From Actinomycetota bacterium (GTDB lineage: Bacteria; Actinomycetota; Actinomycetes; Actinomycetales; Cellulomonadaceae): a DNA stretch of 6,124 nucleotides. This document shows, piece after piece, positions 1 through 6,124 of the stretch. Numbering within the stretch: the first letter of the stretch is position 1; each line of letters begins with the position of its first letter. A program made the translations under genes and the position numbers. The stretch spans positions 1 to 6,124 of the forward strand of contig JAHIJU010000376.1 in assembly GCA_018898235.1 (NCBI GenBank), in the 5' to 3' direction. Below the pieces are notes generated by a model that ran no database searches, was not told where the DNA came from, and saw only the letters and a list, made by a program, of their open reading frames with translations.

Positions 1-355
1 CAGCCGTCCCGGCGGGGTCGGCGGGCAGCCGGTCGACGTCGACCTGCCCGGATCCGTCGAGTAGCCGGCGGCCGTCGGCCGTCACCAGATCGACCGCGAG
101 GCAACCGGCGCGGAACCCGTCACGGATGTCGGCGGCGACCTCGTCGAACCGCGGTCGGACCGCGTACCAGAGCTCGTCGCCGGCCCGCAGCGGGTGGGCA
201 CCTGTCAGCTCGGCACCGACGAACCCGCCGGGCGGGGCCGCAGCCAGCCGGAACGCACCGGCCGCCACCCCGTCCCACTCGAGCCGCAGCACCGGGCCGT
301 CACCGAGCCCGCACCCCGCACCGCCGCGCTGCAGGGTCAGCCGCGCCTGGTTCAC
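1..355 (-). CDS. Partial gene (5' part only), possible GH92-type glycosidase N-terminal domain
   Basis: The minus strand stays open from a GTG at 355-353 to the left window edge, giving about 118 codons with strong third-position G/C bias and no stop. The GTG overlaps the TGA of the beta-mannosidase (GTGA, 355-352), which argues for translational coupling in one operon. A GAGG-rich stretch about 13 nt upstream is a modest ribosome binding site. The visible protein has no signal peptide or membrane segment. It looks beta-rich, with an ELWYAVRP segment around residues 61-68 and AVDLVTADGRRLLDG at 87-101. This pattern (a 'W/Y-x-V-x-P' strand followed by 'AVDLxxxDGxxLxD') resembles the N-terminal beta-sandwich of actinobacterial GH92 alpha-mannosidases, which would fit the neighbouring beta-mannosidase. 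The match is from memory and the catalytic domain lies outside the window, so the family is tentative. The gene itself is well supported; the alternative is a frameshifted extension of the upstream gene. Confidence 0.6.
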   Translation of the reverse strand, partial: MNQARLTLQRGGAGCGLGDGPVLRLEWDGVAAGAFRLAAAPPGGFVGAELTGAHPLRAGDELWYAVRPRFDEVAADIRDGFRAGCLAVDLVTADGRRLLDGSGQVDVDRLPADPAGTA

Positions 356-2859
356 GACGGCGACTGTGCCCTCGACCTCGGCCCACGGCCACCCGGGGCA
401 CCGGTCCCGACGTCGTTCCCGGTCGCCGTGCGCAGCACGGCACGCACCGCCGCCTCGTCGAAGGCCTCGGGCCGCGCCGTCCAGACGGTCCACACCGCGC
501 TCTCCCCCGGCAGCAGCGTGAGCAGGTTCTGGTCGGCCCAGGCGTCGGGGTCGATGCGGTCGACCAGCAGGGTCGCCTCCCGCAGGAGACTCCGGGCGCC
601 GATCACCACCCGTACCTGGCCGCGGCCGGGCTCGCAGGAGACCCAGTACTGCGGCTCGCGGGCCGGCAGTTCCTTGTCCTCCCGCCCCGCGGTGACGGCC
701 CGGACGGCACCGGCCGTCGCCACGAGCAGGCCGGCGTCGAGCGGTGTGCGCGCGGTCGCATCGGCCCAGCCGGTCACGTCGACCGCCTGGCCGACGGGGA
801 CCTGCACGCGCACGGTCGCACCGGCGACCTCCGCCTCGGGGGCCGTGCCACCGAGGGCGAACCGTTGCACCCGGACCACGGCGTCCCACGGCGTGGACCC
901 GGAGTTGACCGCCACGAGCCTGCGGTCGGCGCCCTCCCCCTGCCAGGTGAGCAGGTGGTCGGCGAACGCCCGGCGGATCGCGTACGCGACGGGCTTCCAG
1001 CGTCCGGCGACGTCCACGGCCGACCAGGAGATGGCCGGCCAGCAGTCGTTGAGCTGCCAGACGATCACTCCGCGGCAGTGCGGCGCGTCGGCCCGCCAGC
1101 CCTCGATGCCGAACGCCACGGCGCGCGCCTGGAGCAGCTGGGCACGCCAGTACCACTCGTCGAAGTCGTCGGGCACGCCCAGGTGCAGCGCCATCACCTC
1201 CTCGATCCGTTCGGTTCCGCCGGGCGCCTTCTGCCGGCCGATGACGCCCGGGCTGAACGGCGCGGGGGCGCTCTCGTGGACGGCCGCGTCGAACGTCGCC
1301 CGGGTGGGGGGCCCTTGGAAGCCGAACTCGGAGACGAACCGGGCGGGCACGTCGCCGTACCGGGTGTAGTCGCCGGGGAGCCACACGTGGACCACCCCGC
1401 GGTCGGGGTCGTTGGGGTCGTGCCAGCGGTCACCGGAGGACGGGCTGGAGATCAGGTAGTGCCGACCGGGGTCGAGCTCGGCGACCACCTGCGGGAGCAC
1501 CTCGGTGTAGAGCCGTTCGCCCCAGGTGCGGTCCCCGAGCTGGGGGCCCCAGCCCTGCACGAACCAGAACCAGAGGTTCTCGTTGCTGCCGTTCCAGGTG
1601 ACCAGGCTGGGGTGCGGCATGAGGCGGGTGACCATCTCCTGCGCCTCGGCCCGGACCTCGGCGGTGAACGGCTCCTCCTCGGGGTAGGCGGCGCAGGCGA
1701 ACAGGAAGTCCTGCCAGACGAGCAGGCCCCGGGAGTCGCACTCCTCGTAGAGCGCGTCATCCTCGGCGATGCCGCCGCCCCAGACCCGCAACAGGTTGGC
1801 GCCCATGGCGATCGCGTCGAGCACCCCGCGCCGGTAGTCGGCCCGGGTGACGCAGCCGACGAAGCAGTCGTCCGGGATCCAGTTGAACCCGCGCACGAAC
1901 ATCGGGCTGCCGTTGACCGTCAGGGCGTAGCCGGAGCCGTCGGGTGCGCCCTGCGTCTCGACGACCACCGTGCGGAAGCCGATCCGCCGGGTCCAGGCGT
2001 CGAGCGTGGCGCCGTCGCCGCCGCTGAGCTCGACGACGAGCGGGTGCAGCACCTGCTCCCCCATACCGGTCGGCCACCACAGCGGCACGTGCGGCACGCG
2101 CACCTCGAGCTCGGCCGTGGTGGCGCCGGGCGGCACGTCGACGTGCGCGAGGATGCCGGCCACCGCGGCCCGTACGGTGAGTGGGCCCTGACCGGCGCGT
2201 TCGAGCTCGACGTGCACGCGGACGTGCCCGGTTCCCGCGGGGTCGACCTCGACGACGGGGCGGACGGCGGCCAGCCGGGCCTCGTCCCAGGTCTCGACGA
2301 GGACGGGCCGCCAGACGGCGGAGGTGATGAGGGTCGGCCCCCAGTCCCAGCCGAAGTTGGACTGCATCTTGCGGATGAACGGTCGTTCCTCGCTGAACGG
2401 ACTGGGCAGCGGGCCGAGCCGGTCGAGCTCGGCCCGTGCGGCGCGGCGCGGGGAGTCGAGCCGGATCTCGAGCCGGCCGCTGCGACGGCCGGGCGGCAGC
2501 GCGACGCGGTAGCTGCGGTGCATGTTCCGGGTGGTGAGGAGCTCGCGGCCGTCCAGGCTCACCGTGGCGGTGGTGTCCAGGCCGGTGAGCACGAGGTCGA
2601 CCCGGCCGTCGTCGGTGACGGGGGGCAGGTCGGTGCTGTAGGTCCAGTCGCTCTCGCCGACCCAGTGCTGGTGCTGCTCACCGTCGTCAAGGTAGGGGTC
2701 GGCGAGCAGGCCGGCGGCCATCAGGTCGGTGTGCACGGATCCGGGGACCTGGGCCGGGACGGACTGTCCGGCAGTGGGGTCTGAGAGGCCGTTCGGGAGT
2801 CCCCGGGGCGCTGCGCAACGCAACGTCCAGCCGTGGGCCAGGGTCTGTCGGGAGAGCAC
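352..2859 (-). CDS. Beta-mannosidase, glycoside hydrolase family 2 (cytoplasmic)
   Basis: This is an exo-acting beta-D-mannosidase that removes non-reducing-end beta-linked mannose from manno-oligosaccharides or glycan cores. The 835-residue protein has the GH2 mannosidase order. A jelly-roll sugar-binding domain covers roughly residues 5-195, with QVPGSVHTDL and NFGWDWGP. An immunoglobulin-like domain follows to about 300, then a TIM barrel at about 310-635, then C-terminal beta domains. Catalytic residues are visible: the acid/base Glu427 in TWNGSNE and the nucleophile Glu511 in FVSEFGFQ. These lie close to the Glu429/Glu519 pair reported for Cellulomonas fimi Man2A. RVWGGGIAEDD and GLLVWQDF are further barrel signatures. 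There is no signal peptide, so it should act on imported sugar. The frame extends upstream to an ATG at 2928, but I chose the GTG at 2859-2857: GGAGG sits 5 nt before it and the extra 23 residues are not family-like. The final 18 or so residues (Gly/Pro/Arg/Ser-rich) run past the usual family end. The stop overlaps the next gene by 4 bases. Confidence 0.95.
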   Translation of the reverse strand: MLSRQTLAHGWTLRCAAPRGLPNGLSDPTAGQSVPAQVPGSVHTDLMAAGLLADPYLDDGEQHQHWVGESDWTYSTDLPPVTDDGRVDLVLTGLDTTATVSLDGRELLTTRNMHRSYRVALPPGRRSGRLEIRLDSPRRAARAELDRLGPLPSPFSEERPFIRKMQSNFGWDWGPTLITSAVWRPVLVETWDEARLAAVRPVVEVDPAGTGHVRVHVELERAGQGPLTVRAAVAGILAHVDVPPGATTAELEVRVPHVPLWWPTGMGEQVLHPLVVELSGGDGATLDAWTRRIGFRTVVVETQGAPDGSGYALTVNGSPMFVRGFNWIPDDCFVGCVTRADYRRGVLDAIAMGANLLRVWGGGIAEDDALYEECDSRGLLVWQDFLFACAAYPEEEPFTAEVRAEAQEMVTRLMPHPSLVTWNGSNENLWFWFVQGWGPQLGDRTWGERLYTEVLPQVVAELDPGRHYLISSPSSGDRWHDPNDPDRGVVHVWLPGDYTRYGDVPARFVSEFGFQGPPTRATFDAAVHESAPAPFSPGVIGRQKAPGGTERIEEVMALHLGVPDDFDEWYWRAQLLQARAVAFGIEGWRADAPHCRGVIVWQLNDCWPAISWSAVDVAGRWKPVAYAIRRAFADHLLTWQGEGADRRLVAVNSGSTPWDAVVRVQRFALGGTAPEAEVAGATVRVQVPVGQAVDVTGWADATARTPLDAGLLVATAGAVRAVTAGREDKELPAREPQYWVSCEPGRGQVRVVIGARSLLREATLLVDRIDPDAWADQNLLTLLPGESAVWTVWTARPEAFDEAAVRAVLRTATGNDVGTGAPGGRGPRSRAQSPS

Positions 2860-2863
2860 GGGT

Positions 2864-2869
2864 TCCTCC
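2864..2869 (-). promoter_or_regulatory. Ribosome binding site of the beta-mannosidase
   Basis: On the minus strand the sequence reads GGAGGAACCCGTG. The strong Shine-Dalgarno GGAGG is followed by a 5-nt spacer and the GTG start. This site decides the start codon in favour of 2859 over the in-frame ATG at 2928, which has no comparable site. Confidence 0.85.
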
Positions 2870-2917
2870 GGTTCGGGGCGATCGATGTCGGATCGTGACT
2901 TGACGGGACCGACGCGG

Positions 2918-2957
2918 GGTGAAGACACTGTGGTCGACGTTGATATAGCGCTTCACC
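2918..2957. repeat. Inverted repeat GGTGAAG / CTTCACC in the divergent spacer
   Basis: GGTGAAG at 2918-2924 is repeated in perfect inversion as CTTCACC at 2951-2957, separated by 26 bp. The arms are 33 bp apart start to start, close to three helical turns. The right arm forms the well-conserved half of the AGCGCT operator candidate, so the left arm may be a second half-site on the same DNA face. With 7-bp arms, chance occurrence is possible. Confidence 0.45.
2943..2956. promoter_or_regulatory. Candidate LacI-family operator centred on AGCGCT
   Basis: The 14-mer ATATAGCGCTTCAC has a perfect 6-bp palindrome, AGCGCT, at its centre (2947-2952). Read on the minus strand it is GTGAAGCGCTATAT, so one arm matches the GTGAAGCGCTTCAC type of LacI-family operator and the other arm is degenerate. 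LacI-family regulators of sugar loci commonly bind sites with a central CG, for example the CelR-type TGGGAGCGCTCCCA in actinomycetes. The site overlaps the A/T-rich patch where either divergent promoter could sit. A CACGTG palindrome follows directly at 2957-2962. No regulator gene is visible in the window, so the assignment is inference. Confidence 0.5.
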
Positions 2958-3018
2958 ACGTGCAGAAAGTAACATCGACGACGCACCGCGGCAACGACGC
3001 CGCAGAACAGGACCCGCC

Positions 3019-4401
3019 ATGAGACTCCACCGCACCGGGCTTCGCCTCACCGTGCTGGCCGCCTGCGCCGCACTGGTGACCGCCACCGCCGGTTGCAGCT
3101 CGTCCTCGAGCCCGACGACGGGCGCCAGCTCCGACGAGGCCGTGACCCTGCACATCGGCAACCAGCCGGCCGAGACCGAGACCGCCGCCCTGGCGCTGTT
3201 CACCAGCCAGATCACGCAGTTCCGCGCGGCCCACCCGACCTGGACCATCGACACCAGCGTCGACGGCTGGGACGCCCAGACGTTCCCCGCCAAGCTGGCC
3301 TCCGGCGACCTGCCGGACGTGTTCGAGGTGCCGTTCACCGAGATCGCTGGGCTCGTGCACCGCGGTCAGGTCGCGGACATCACAGACGCCCTGGCCGCCT
3401 CGGGCGCGGGGACGATGCTCAACCCCTCGCTCGTGAAGCTCGCCAGCGACTCCGACGGCAAGGTCTACGGCGTCCCCACCAGCGCCTACGCTCTGGGCCT
3501 GGTGTACAACCGCGCGATGTTCACCGCCGCCGGGCTCGACCCCGACGCGCCACCGGCCACCTGGGCCGAGGTGCGCAAGGACGCCGCGTCGATCACCCAG
3601 GCCACCGGCCAGGCCGGCTGGGCGCAGCTGACGACGAGCAACCAGGGCGGCTGGATCCTCACGTCGCAGATCTACTCCCGCGGCGGGACCGTCCAGGACG
3701 CCACCGGATCGGCCGTGACGCTCAACGGCGCGCCGGCCCGTGACGCGCTCCAGCTGCTGTCCGACATGCGCTGGAAGGACGGCTCGGTCTCGACCAACGC
3801 CCTGCTCGGGATCATGGACCTCGCCCAGGAGTTCGCCGCGGGCAAGGTCGCCATGACGATCCTGCAGCCGGACGCCTTCACCCCGCTGACCACCCAGCTC
3901 GGCTTCAAGGCCGCCGACTTCGGCTTCGCGCCGATGCCGACGGTCGCGGCAGGTGACCCGCCCACCACGTTGTCGGGCGGCACGTTCAGCGTCGTGAACC
4001 CCAAGGCGTCGGCGGCCCAGAAGGCCGCGGCGGTCGCCTGGATCGAGTTCCAGAAGCTGTCCAAGTACACCGACAAGGATGCTGCGCTCGCCGATGCGAA
4101 CGCAGCCGTCGCCGCCGGCACCCCGGTCGCGATCCCGGGCCTGTCGGCGGTCGGTGCCGACCAGTACCAGCAGTACCTCACGTGGGTCTCCGCCGTGAAC
4201 AACGTGCCGGTGGCCAACTTCACGCCCTACCTGGACAAGGCGGCCCAGCAGGTCGTGCTGCCCGAGCCCGCGGTCCAGGCCCAGGCCACGTACGCCCTGC
4301 TCGACCCCGTCGTGCAGGCTGTGCTCACCGACCAGGGCGCCGACATCGGCTCGCTGCTGGGCCAGGCCACCACCAGCGCCGAAGCGCTGCTCGGCCGCTG
4401 A
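3019..4401 (+). CDS. ABC transporter sugar-binding lipoprotein (family 1 extracellular solute-binding protein)
   Basis: This is the substrate-capturing component of a carbohydrate ABC importer, anchored to the outer face of the membrane. The 460-residue length is typical. Residues 1-25 form a lipoprotein signal peptide: an Arg/His-containing start (MRLHRTGLR), a hydrophobic core, and the lipobox TAGC with the acylated Cys at residue 26. A Ser/Thr/Gly-rich linker follows. The mature domain shows family hallmarks: a PDVFEV segment near residue 105, YGVPTSAYALGLVYN from residue 150 followed by 'MFTAAGLDP', and FAAGKVAM around 272-279. It starts at ATG with AGGA 6 nt upstream. It is first in the plus-strand operon, followed by a stem-loop and two permease genes. 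The gene orientation opposite a beta-mannosidase suggests a manno-oligosaccharide ligand, but this protein family does not reveal its ligand from motifs alone. Confidence 0.93.
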   Translation: MRLHRTGLRLTVLAACAALVTATAGCSSSSSPTTGASSDEAVTLHIGNQPAETETAALALFTSQITQFRAAHPTWTIDTSVDGWDAQTFPAKLASGDLPDVFEVPFTEIAGLVHRGQVADITDALAASGAGTMLNPSLVKLASDSDGKVYGVPTSAYALGLVYNRAMFTAAGLDPDAPPATWAEVRKDAASITQATGQAGWAQLTTSNQGGWILTSQIYSRGGTVQDATGSAVTLNGAPARDALQLLSDMRWKDGSVSTNALLGIMDLAQEFAAGKVAMTILQPDAFTPLTTQLGFKAADFGFAPMPTVAAGDPPTTLSGGTFSVVNPKASAAQKAAAVAWIEFQKLSKYTDKDAALADANAAVAAGTPVAIPGLSAVGADQYQQYLTWVSAVNNVPVANFTPYLDKAAQQVVLPEPAVQAQATYALLDPVVQAVLTDQGADIGSLLGQATTSAEALLGR

Positions 4402-4409
4402 CCGGACGA

Positions 4410-4440
4410 GGAGGGGGTCGGCCCGCCGCCGACCCCCTCC
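4410..4440 (+). terminator. Intercistronic stem-loop after the binding-protein gene
   Basis: A perfect 13-bp stem (GGAGGGGGTCGGC at 4410-4422 pairing with GCCGACCCCCTCC at 4428-4440) encloses a 5-nt CCGCC loop. It starts 8 nt after the binding-protein stop and ends 3 nt before the permease ribosome binding site. No T tract follows. It is therefore more likely a partial terminator or a 3' mRNA-stabilising hairpin than a full terminator. Such hairpins are known between binding-protein and permease genes, where they give more binding protein than permease. Confidence 0.8.
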
Positions 4441-4457
4441 CGCGAGGAGCGACAACG

Positions 4458-5411
4458 ATGACGACCGTGACGACCGCCACGCCCACCGCACCGACCGGCG
4501 CACCCGCACCGCCCGCACGGCTGCCCCGACTGCGCCGCTGGGTGCAACGGGGCGGCGCGAGCACGGTGGCGCTCGCGCTGCCCGCCCTCGTGGTCTTCGG
4601 CCTGTTCTCGTGGTGGCCGATGATCCGCGGAGCGGTGATGAGCGTGCAGCGCACCAACTTCGTCACGGCACCCACGTTCGTCGGCCTGGGCAACTTCGAG
4701 TACGTGCTCGCAGACCCGCGGCTCGGCACCGCCGTCATCAACACCGTGTGGTTCGCCGTGCTGGCGATCGTCCTCGGGTTCCCGGCGCCGATCCTGCTGG
4801 CCGTCGTGGTGTCCACCGTGACCGACCGACGGCGCCGGTGGTTCACCGTGCTCACCTACCTGCCGGCGATGGTGCCGCCCGTGGTGGCGATCCTGCTCTG
4901 GAAGGTGTTCTTCGACCCGTCGCCGCAGGGGCTGTTCAACCAGGTGCTCGGCTGGTTCGGCCTGGGGCCGCTGCTGTGGCTGAACTCGGCGACCACCGCC
5001 ATGCCGTCGATCGTGCTGGAGTCGACCTGGGCCGGCGCCGGCACCGCCACCCTGGTCTACCTGGCCACCCTCACCTCCGTACGGGCGGAGCTGTACGAGG
5101 CCGCCACGCTCGACGGGGCCGGGATCGGCCGCCGACTGTGGCACGTCACGTTGCCGCAGATGCGCGGCATGCTGCTGGTGATGATGCTGCTCCAGCTCAT
5201 CGGGGCAGCGCAGGTGTTCGCCGAGCCCTACCTGTTCACCGGCGGGGGGCCGCAGAACGCGACCCTCACCGTGCTGCTGCTGGTCTACAACTACGCGTTC
5301 GTCAACGCCGACTACGGGGCCGCGACCGCCCTGTCGGTGCTCCTGGCGGCCTCGCTCGCCGCTCTGTCCCTCGTCTACTACGCCGCCACCCGACGCTGGA
5401 GCGCCTCATGA
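4458..5411 (+). CDS. Carbohydrate ABC transporter permease, MalF/UgpA type
   Basis: This is one of the two membrane subunits of a CUT1-type sugar importer. The protein is 317 residues. It has a cytoplasmic Pro/Thr/Ala-rich N-terminus (to about 35) and about six hydrophobic segments: roughly 36-58, 90-117, 127-150, 180-207, 238-258 and 285-310. The family EAA loop that docks to the ATPase is visible at about 211-240, beginning ELYEAATLDGAG and ending in a 'LPQMRG' turn. I chose the ATG at 4458 because GAGGAG (4444-4449) lies 8 nt upstream. The open frame continues further upstream only into the binding-protein gene in another frame. The stop overlaps the ATG of the second permease (ATGA, 5408-5411), showing translational coupling. 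The first segment carries the 'LPALVVFGLFSWWPM' pattern typical of this subunit. Confidence 0.94.
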   Translation: MTTVTTATPTAPTGAPAPPARLPRLRRWVQRGGASTVALALPALVVFGLFSWWPMIRGAVMSVQRTNFVTAPTFVGLGNFEYVLADPRLGTAVINTVWFAVLAIVLGFPAPILLAVVVSTVTDRRRRWFTVLTYLPAMVPPVVAILLWKVFFDPSPQGLFNQVLGWFGLGPLLWLNSATTAMPSIVLESTWAGAGTATLVYLATLTSVRAELYEAATLDGAGIGRRLWHVTLPQMRGMLLVMMLLQLIGAAQVFAEPYLFTGGGPQNATLTVLLLVYNYAFVNADYGAATALSVLLAASLAALSLVYYAATRRWSAS

Positions 5412-6124
5412 CCGCCGCACGCGCACCGCAGGTCGCCGCCGGCTCGTTCGTCGGCAGCCGCGACCTGGCGTCGTGGCGGGTCCGGTCGGGGCTGCGGGGC
5501 AGCCAGGTGCTGGTCGCCGCGGCGATCGTGGTGGCGGGGCTGGGACCGCTGGTCTGGCTCGCGCTCGCCTCGTTGTCGACCACCCAGGACGTGCTGCGCA
5601 ACCCGATGAGGGTCTGGACGGACCCCACGCACTGGGAGAACTACCGGGCGGCGCTGTCCGGCGTCGGGCTGCCGCGCTACCTGCTCAACTCCCTGGTGAT
5701 CGGCCTGGGCACGGTGGCGGTCACGCTCGTGGTGGCGGCCACCGCCGCCTACGTCATCGCGGTGCTGCGCCCGCGCTGGGCCGGTCTGCTCAGCGGGGCG
5801 ATCGTGGCGACGCTGTTCCTGCCCGCCGTCGTGCTGCTCGTGCCGCTGTACCTGACGGTGTCGCACCTGCCGGGCACCGGGGCGAGCCTGCTCAACAGCT
5901 TCTGGGGCGTCTGGCTGCCGGCCGGGGCCAACGCGTTCGGGGTGCTCATCCTCAGCACGTCGTTCCGCACGCTGCCCCGCGAGATCCTCGAGGCCGCCCG
6001 GCTGGACGGGGCCGGCAACCTGCGGATCCTGCTCCAGGTGGTGCTTCCGCTGTCCCGGCCGATCCTCGGGGTGACGACGCTGCTGGCGTTCATCGGGTCC
6101 TGGAAGGACTTCCTGTGGCCCTAC
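5408..6124 (+). CDS. Carbohydrate ABC transporter permease, MalG/UgpE type (3' end beyond window)
   Basis: This is the second membrane subunit of the importer. It starts at the ATG overlapping the previous stop and stays open to the right edge, giving 239 codons. Family members usually have about 270-300 residues, so the C-terminal end is missing. A hydrophobic segment lies at about 32-54, followed by the periplasmic-type linker 'WTDPTHWENYRAAL'. Further segments lie at about 92-120 and 127-148, with another around 160-185. The EAA loop is at about 192-220 (EILEAARLDGAG, then 'VVLPLSRPIL'). The partial end, 'FIGSWKDFLWPY', matches the conserved W-[NK]-[DE]-F-[LM]-W-P motif of MalG-type proteins. 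It should pair with the upstream permease. No ATPase gene is seen in the visible part of the operon. Confidence 0.93.
   Translation, partial: MTAARAPQVAAGSFVGSRDLASWRVRSGLRGSQVLVAAAIVVAGLGPLVWLALASLSTTQDVLRNPMRVWTDPTHWENYRAALSGVGLPRYLLNSLVIGLGTVAVTLVVAATAAYVIAVLRPRWAGLLSGAIVATLFLPAVVLLVPLYLTVSHLPGTGASLLNSFWGVWLPAGANAFGVLILSTSFRTLPREILEAARLDGAGNLRILLQVVLPLSRPILGVTTLLAFIGSWKDFLWPY

Larger units (their letters stand above)
2860..3018. promoter_or_regulatory. Divergent promoter region between beta-mannosidase and transporter operon
   Basis: This 159-bp spacer separates two outward-facing genes and must hold both promoters. It includes the most A/T-rich patch of the window (about 2939-2978). No textbook promoter pair is clear. 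On the plus strand TTGACG at 2900-2905 could be a -35 box, but only a weak GACACT follows at 18-nt spacing. On the minus strand TATATC (2948-2943) could be a -10 box without a good -35. The plus-strand gene has AGGA at 3009-3012, 6 nt before its ATG. The LacI-type operator candidate and the inverted repeat listed separately lie inside. The region's role is inferred from gene orientation; exact transcription starts cannot be read from the sequence. Confidence 0.7.

Noticed and set aside
194..1369. Plus-strand open frame (391 codons) over the beta-mannosidase 3' part
   Set aside because: It is a Ser/Arg/Thr/Ala-rich shadow translation opposite a gene with clear homology features; no ribosome binding site or domain supports it.
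865..2784. Long plus-strand open frame (639 codons) opposite the beta-mannosidase
   Set aside because: Its product is a Gly/Val/Asp/His-rich low-complexity string with no recognisable domain. It mirrors the codon bias of the minus-strand gene, which has clear catalytic motifs. Such antisense open frames are expected in high-GC DNA.
2860..2928. N-terminal extension of the beta-mannosidase to the ATG at 2928
   Set aside because: The extra 23 residues are unlike the family start and would use up part of the promoter spacer, whereas a GGAGG site stands 5 nt before the GTG at 2859.
2900..2929. Sigma-70-like promoter TTGACG with GACACT on the plus strand
   Set aside because: The -35 hexamer is good but the -10 matches only three of six positions and the spacing is 18. 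It is kept only as a weak note inside the divergent region.
4182..4457. Upstream extension of the first permease into the binding-protein gene
   Set aside because: The frame is open only because of base composition. The extension is Arg/Gly/Pro-rich, reads through the hairpin, and ignores the GAGGAG site before the ATG at 4458.
2953..4518. Long minus-strand open frame (521 codons) opposite the binding-protein gene
   Set aside because: The translation is Arg/Gly/Val-rich without family motifs and would cover the divergent promoter and the intercistronic hairpin. The plus-strand lipoprotein explains the codon pattern.

Overview
The window is high-GC DNA with strong third-position G/C bias, GTG starts, GTGA/ATGA gene overlaps and Shine-Dalgarno sites of the GGAGG type. 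This suggests an actinomycete (Actinomycetota), plausibly a polysaccharide-degrading soil or plant-associated one; the genus cannot be fixed from the sequence. It reads as part of a carbohydrate-utilisation locus for mannose-containing oligosaccharides.

The layout is two divergent transcription units around a 159-bp intergenic region (2860-3018). Leftward (minus strand) lies a complete cytoplasmic glycoside hydrolase family 2 beta-mannosidase (352-2859). Its stop codon overlaps the GTG start of a second minus-strand gene (355 to beyond base 1), which is cut by the window edge. That gene is not securely identified; its visible N-terminal part resembles the beta-sandwich domain at the front of family GH92 alpha-mannosidases. 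Rightward (plus strand) lie a lipoprotein sugar-binding protein (3019-4401), a perfect 13-bp intercistronic stem-loop (4410-4440), a first ABC permease (4458-5411) and a second ABC permease (from 5408, ATGA overlap, cut by the right edge). No ATPase gene is visible.

How the parts work together (inference): the lipoprotein captures an oligosaccharide outside the membrane, the two permeases form the channel, a shared MsiK-like ATPase or one outside the window supplies energy, and the cytoplasmic hydrolases release mannose. The divergent spacer carries an AGCGCT-centred LacI-type operator candidate and a GGTGAAG/CTTCACC inverted repeat, so one sugar-responsive repressor could control both arms. 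I see no mobile element, CRISPR array, tRNA, rRNA or obviously novel system. This is a well-organised but broadly ordinary sugar uptake and catabolism locus.
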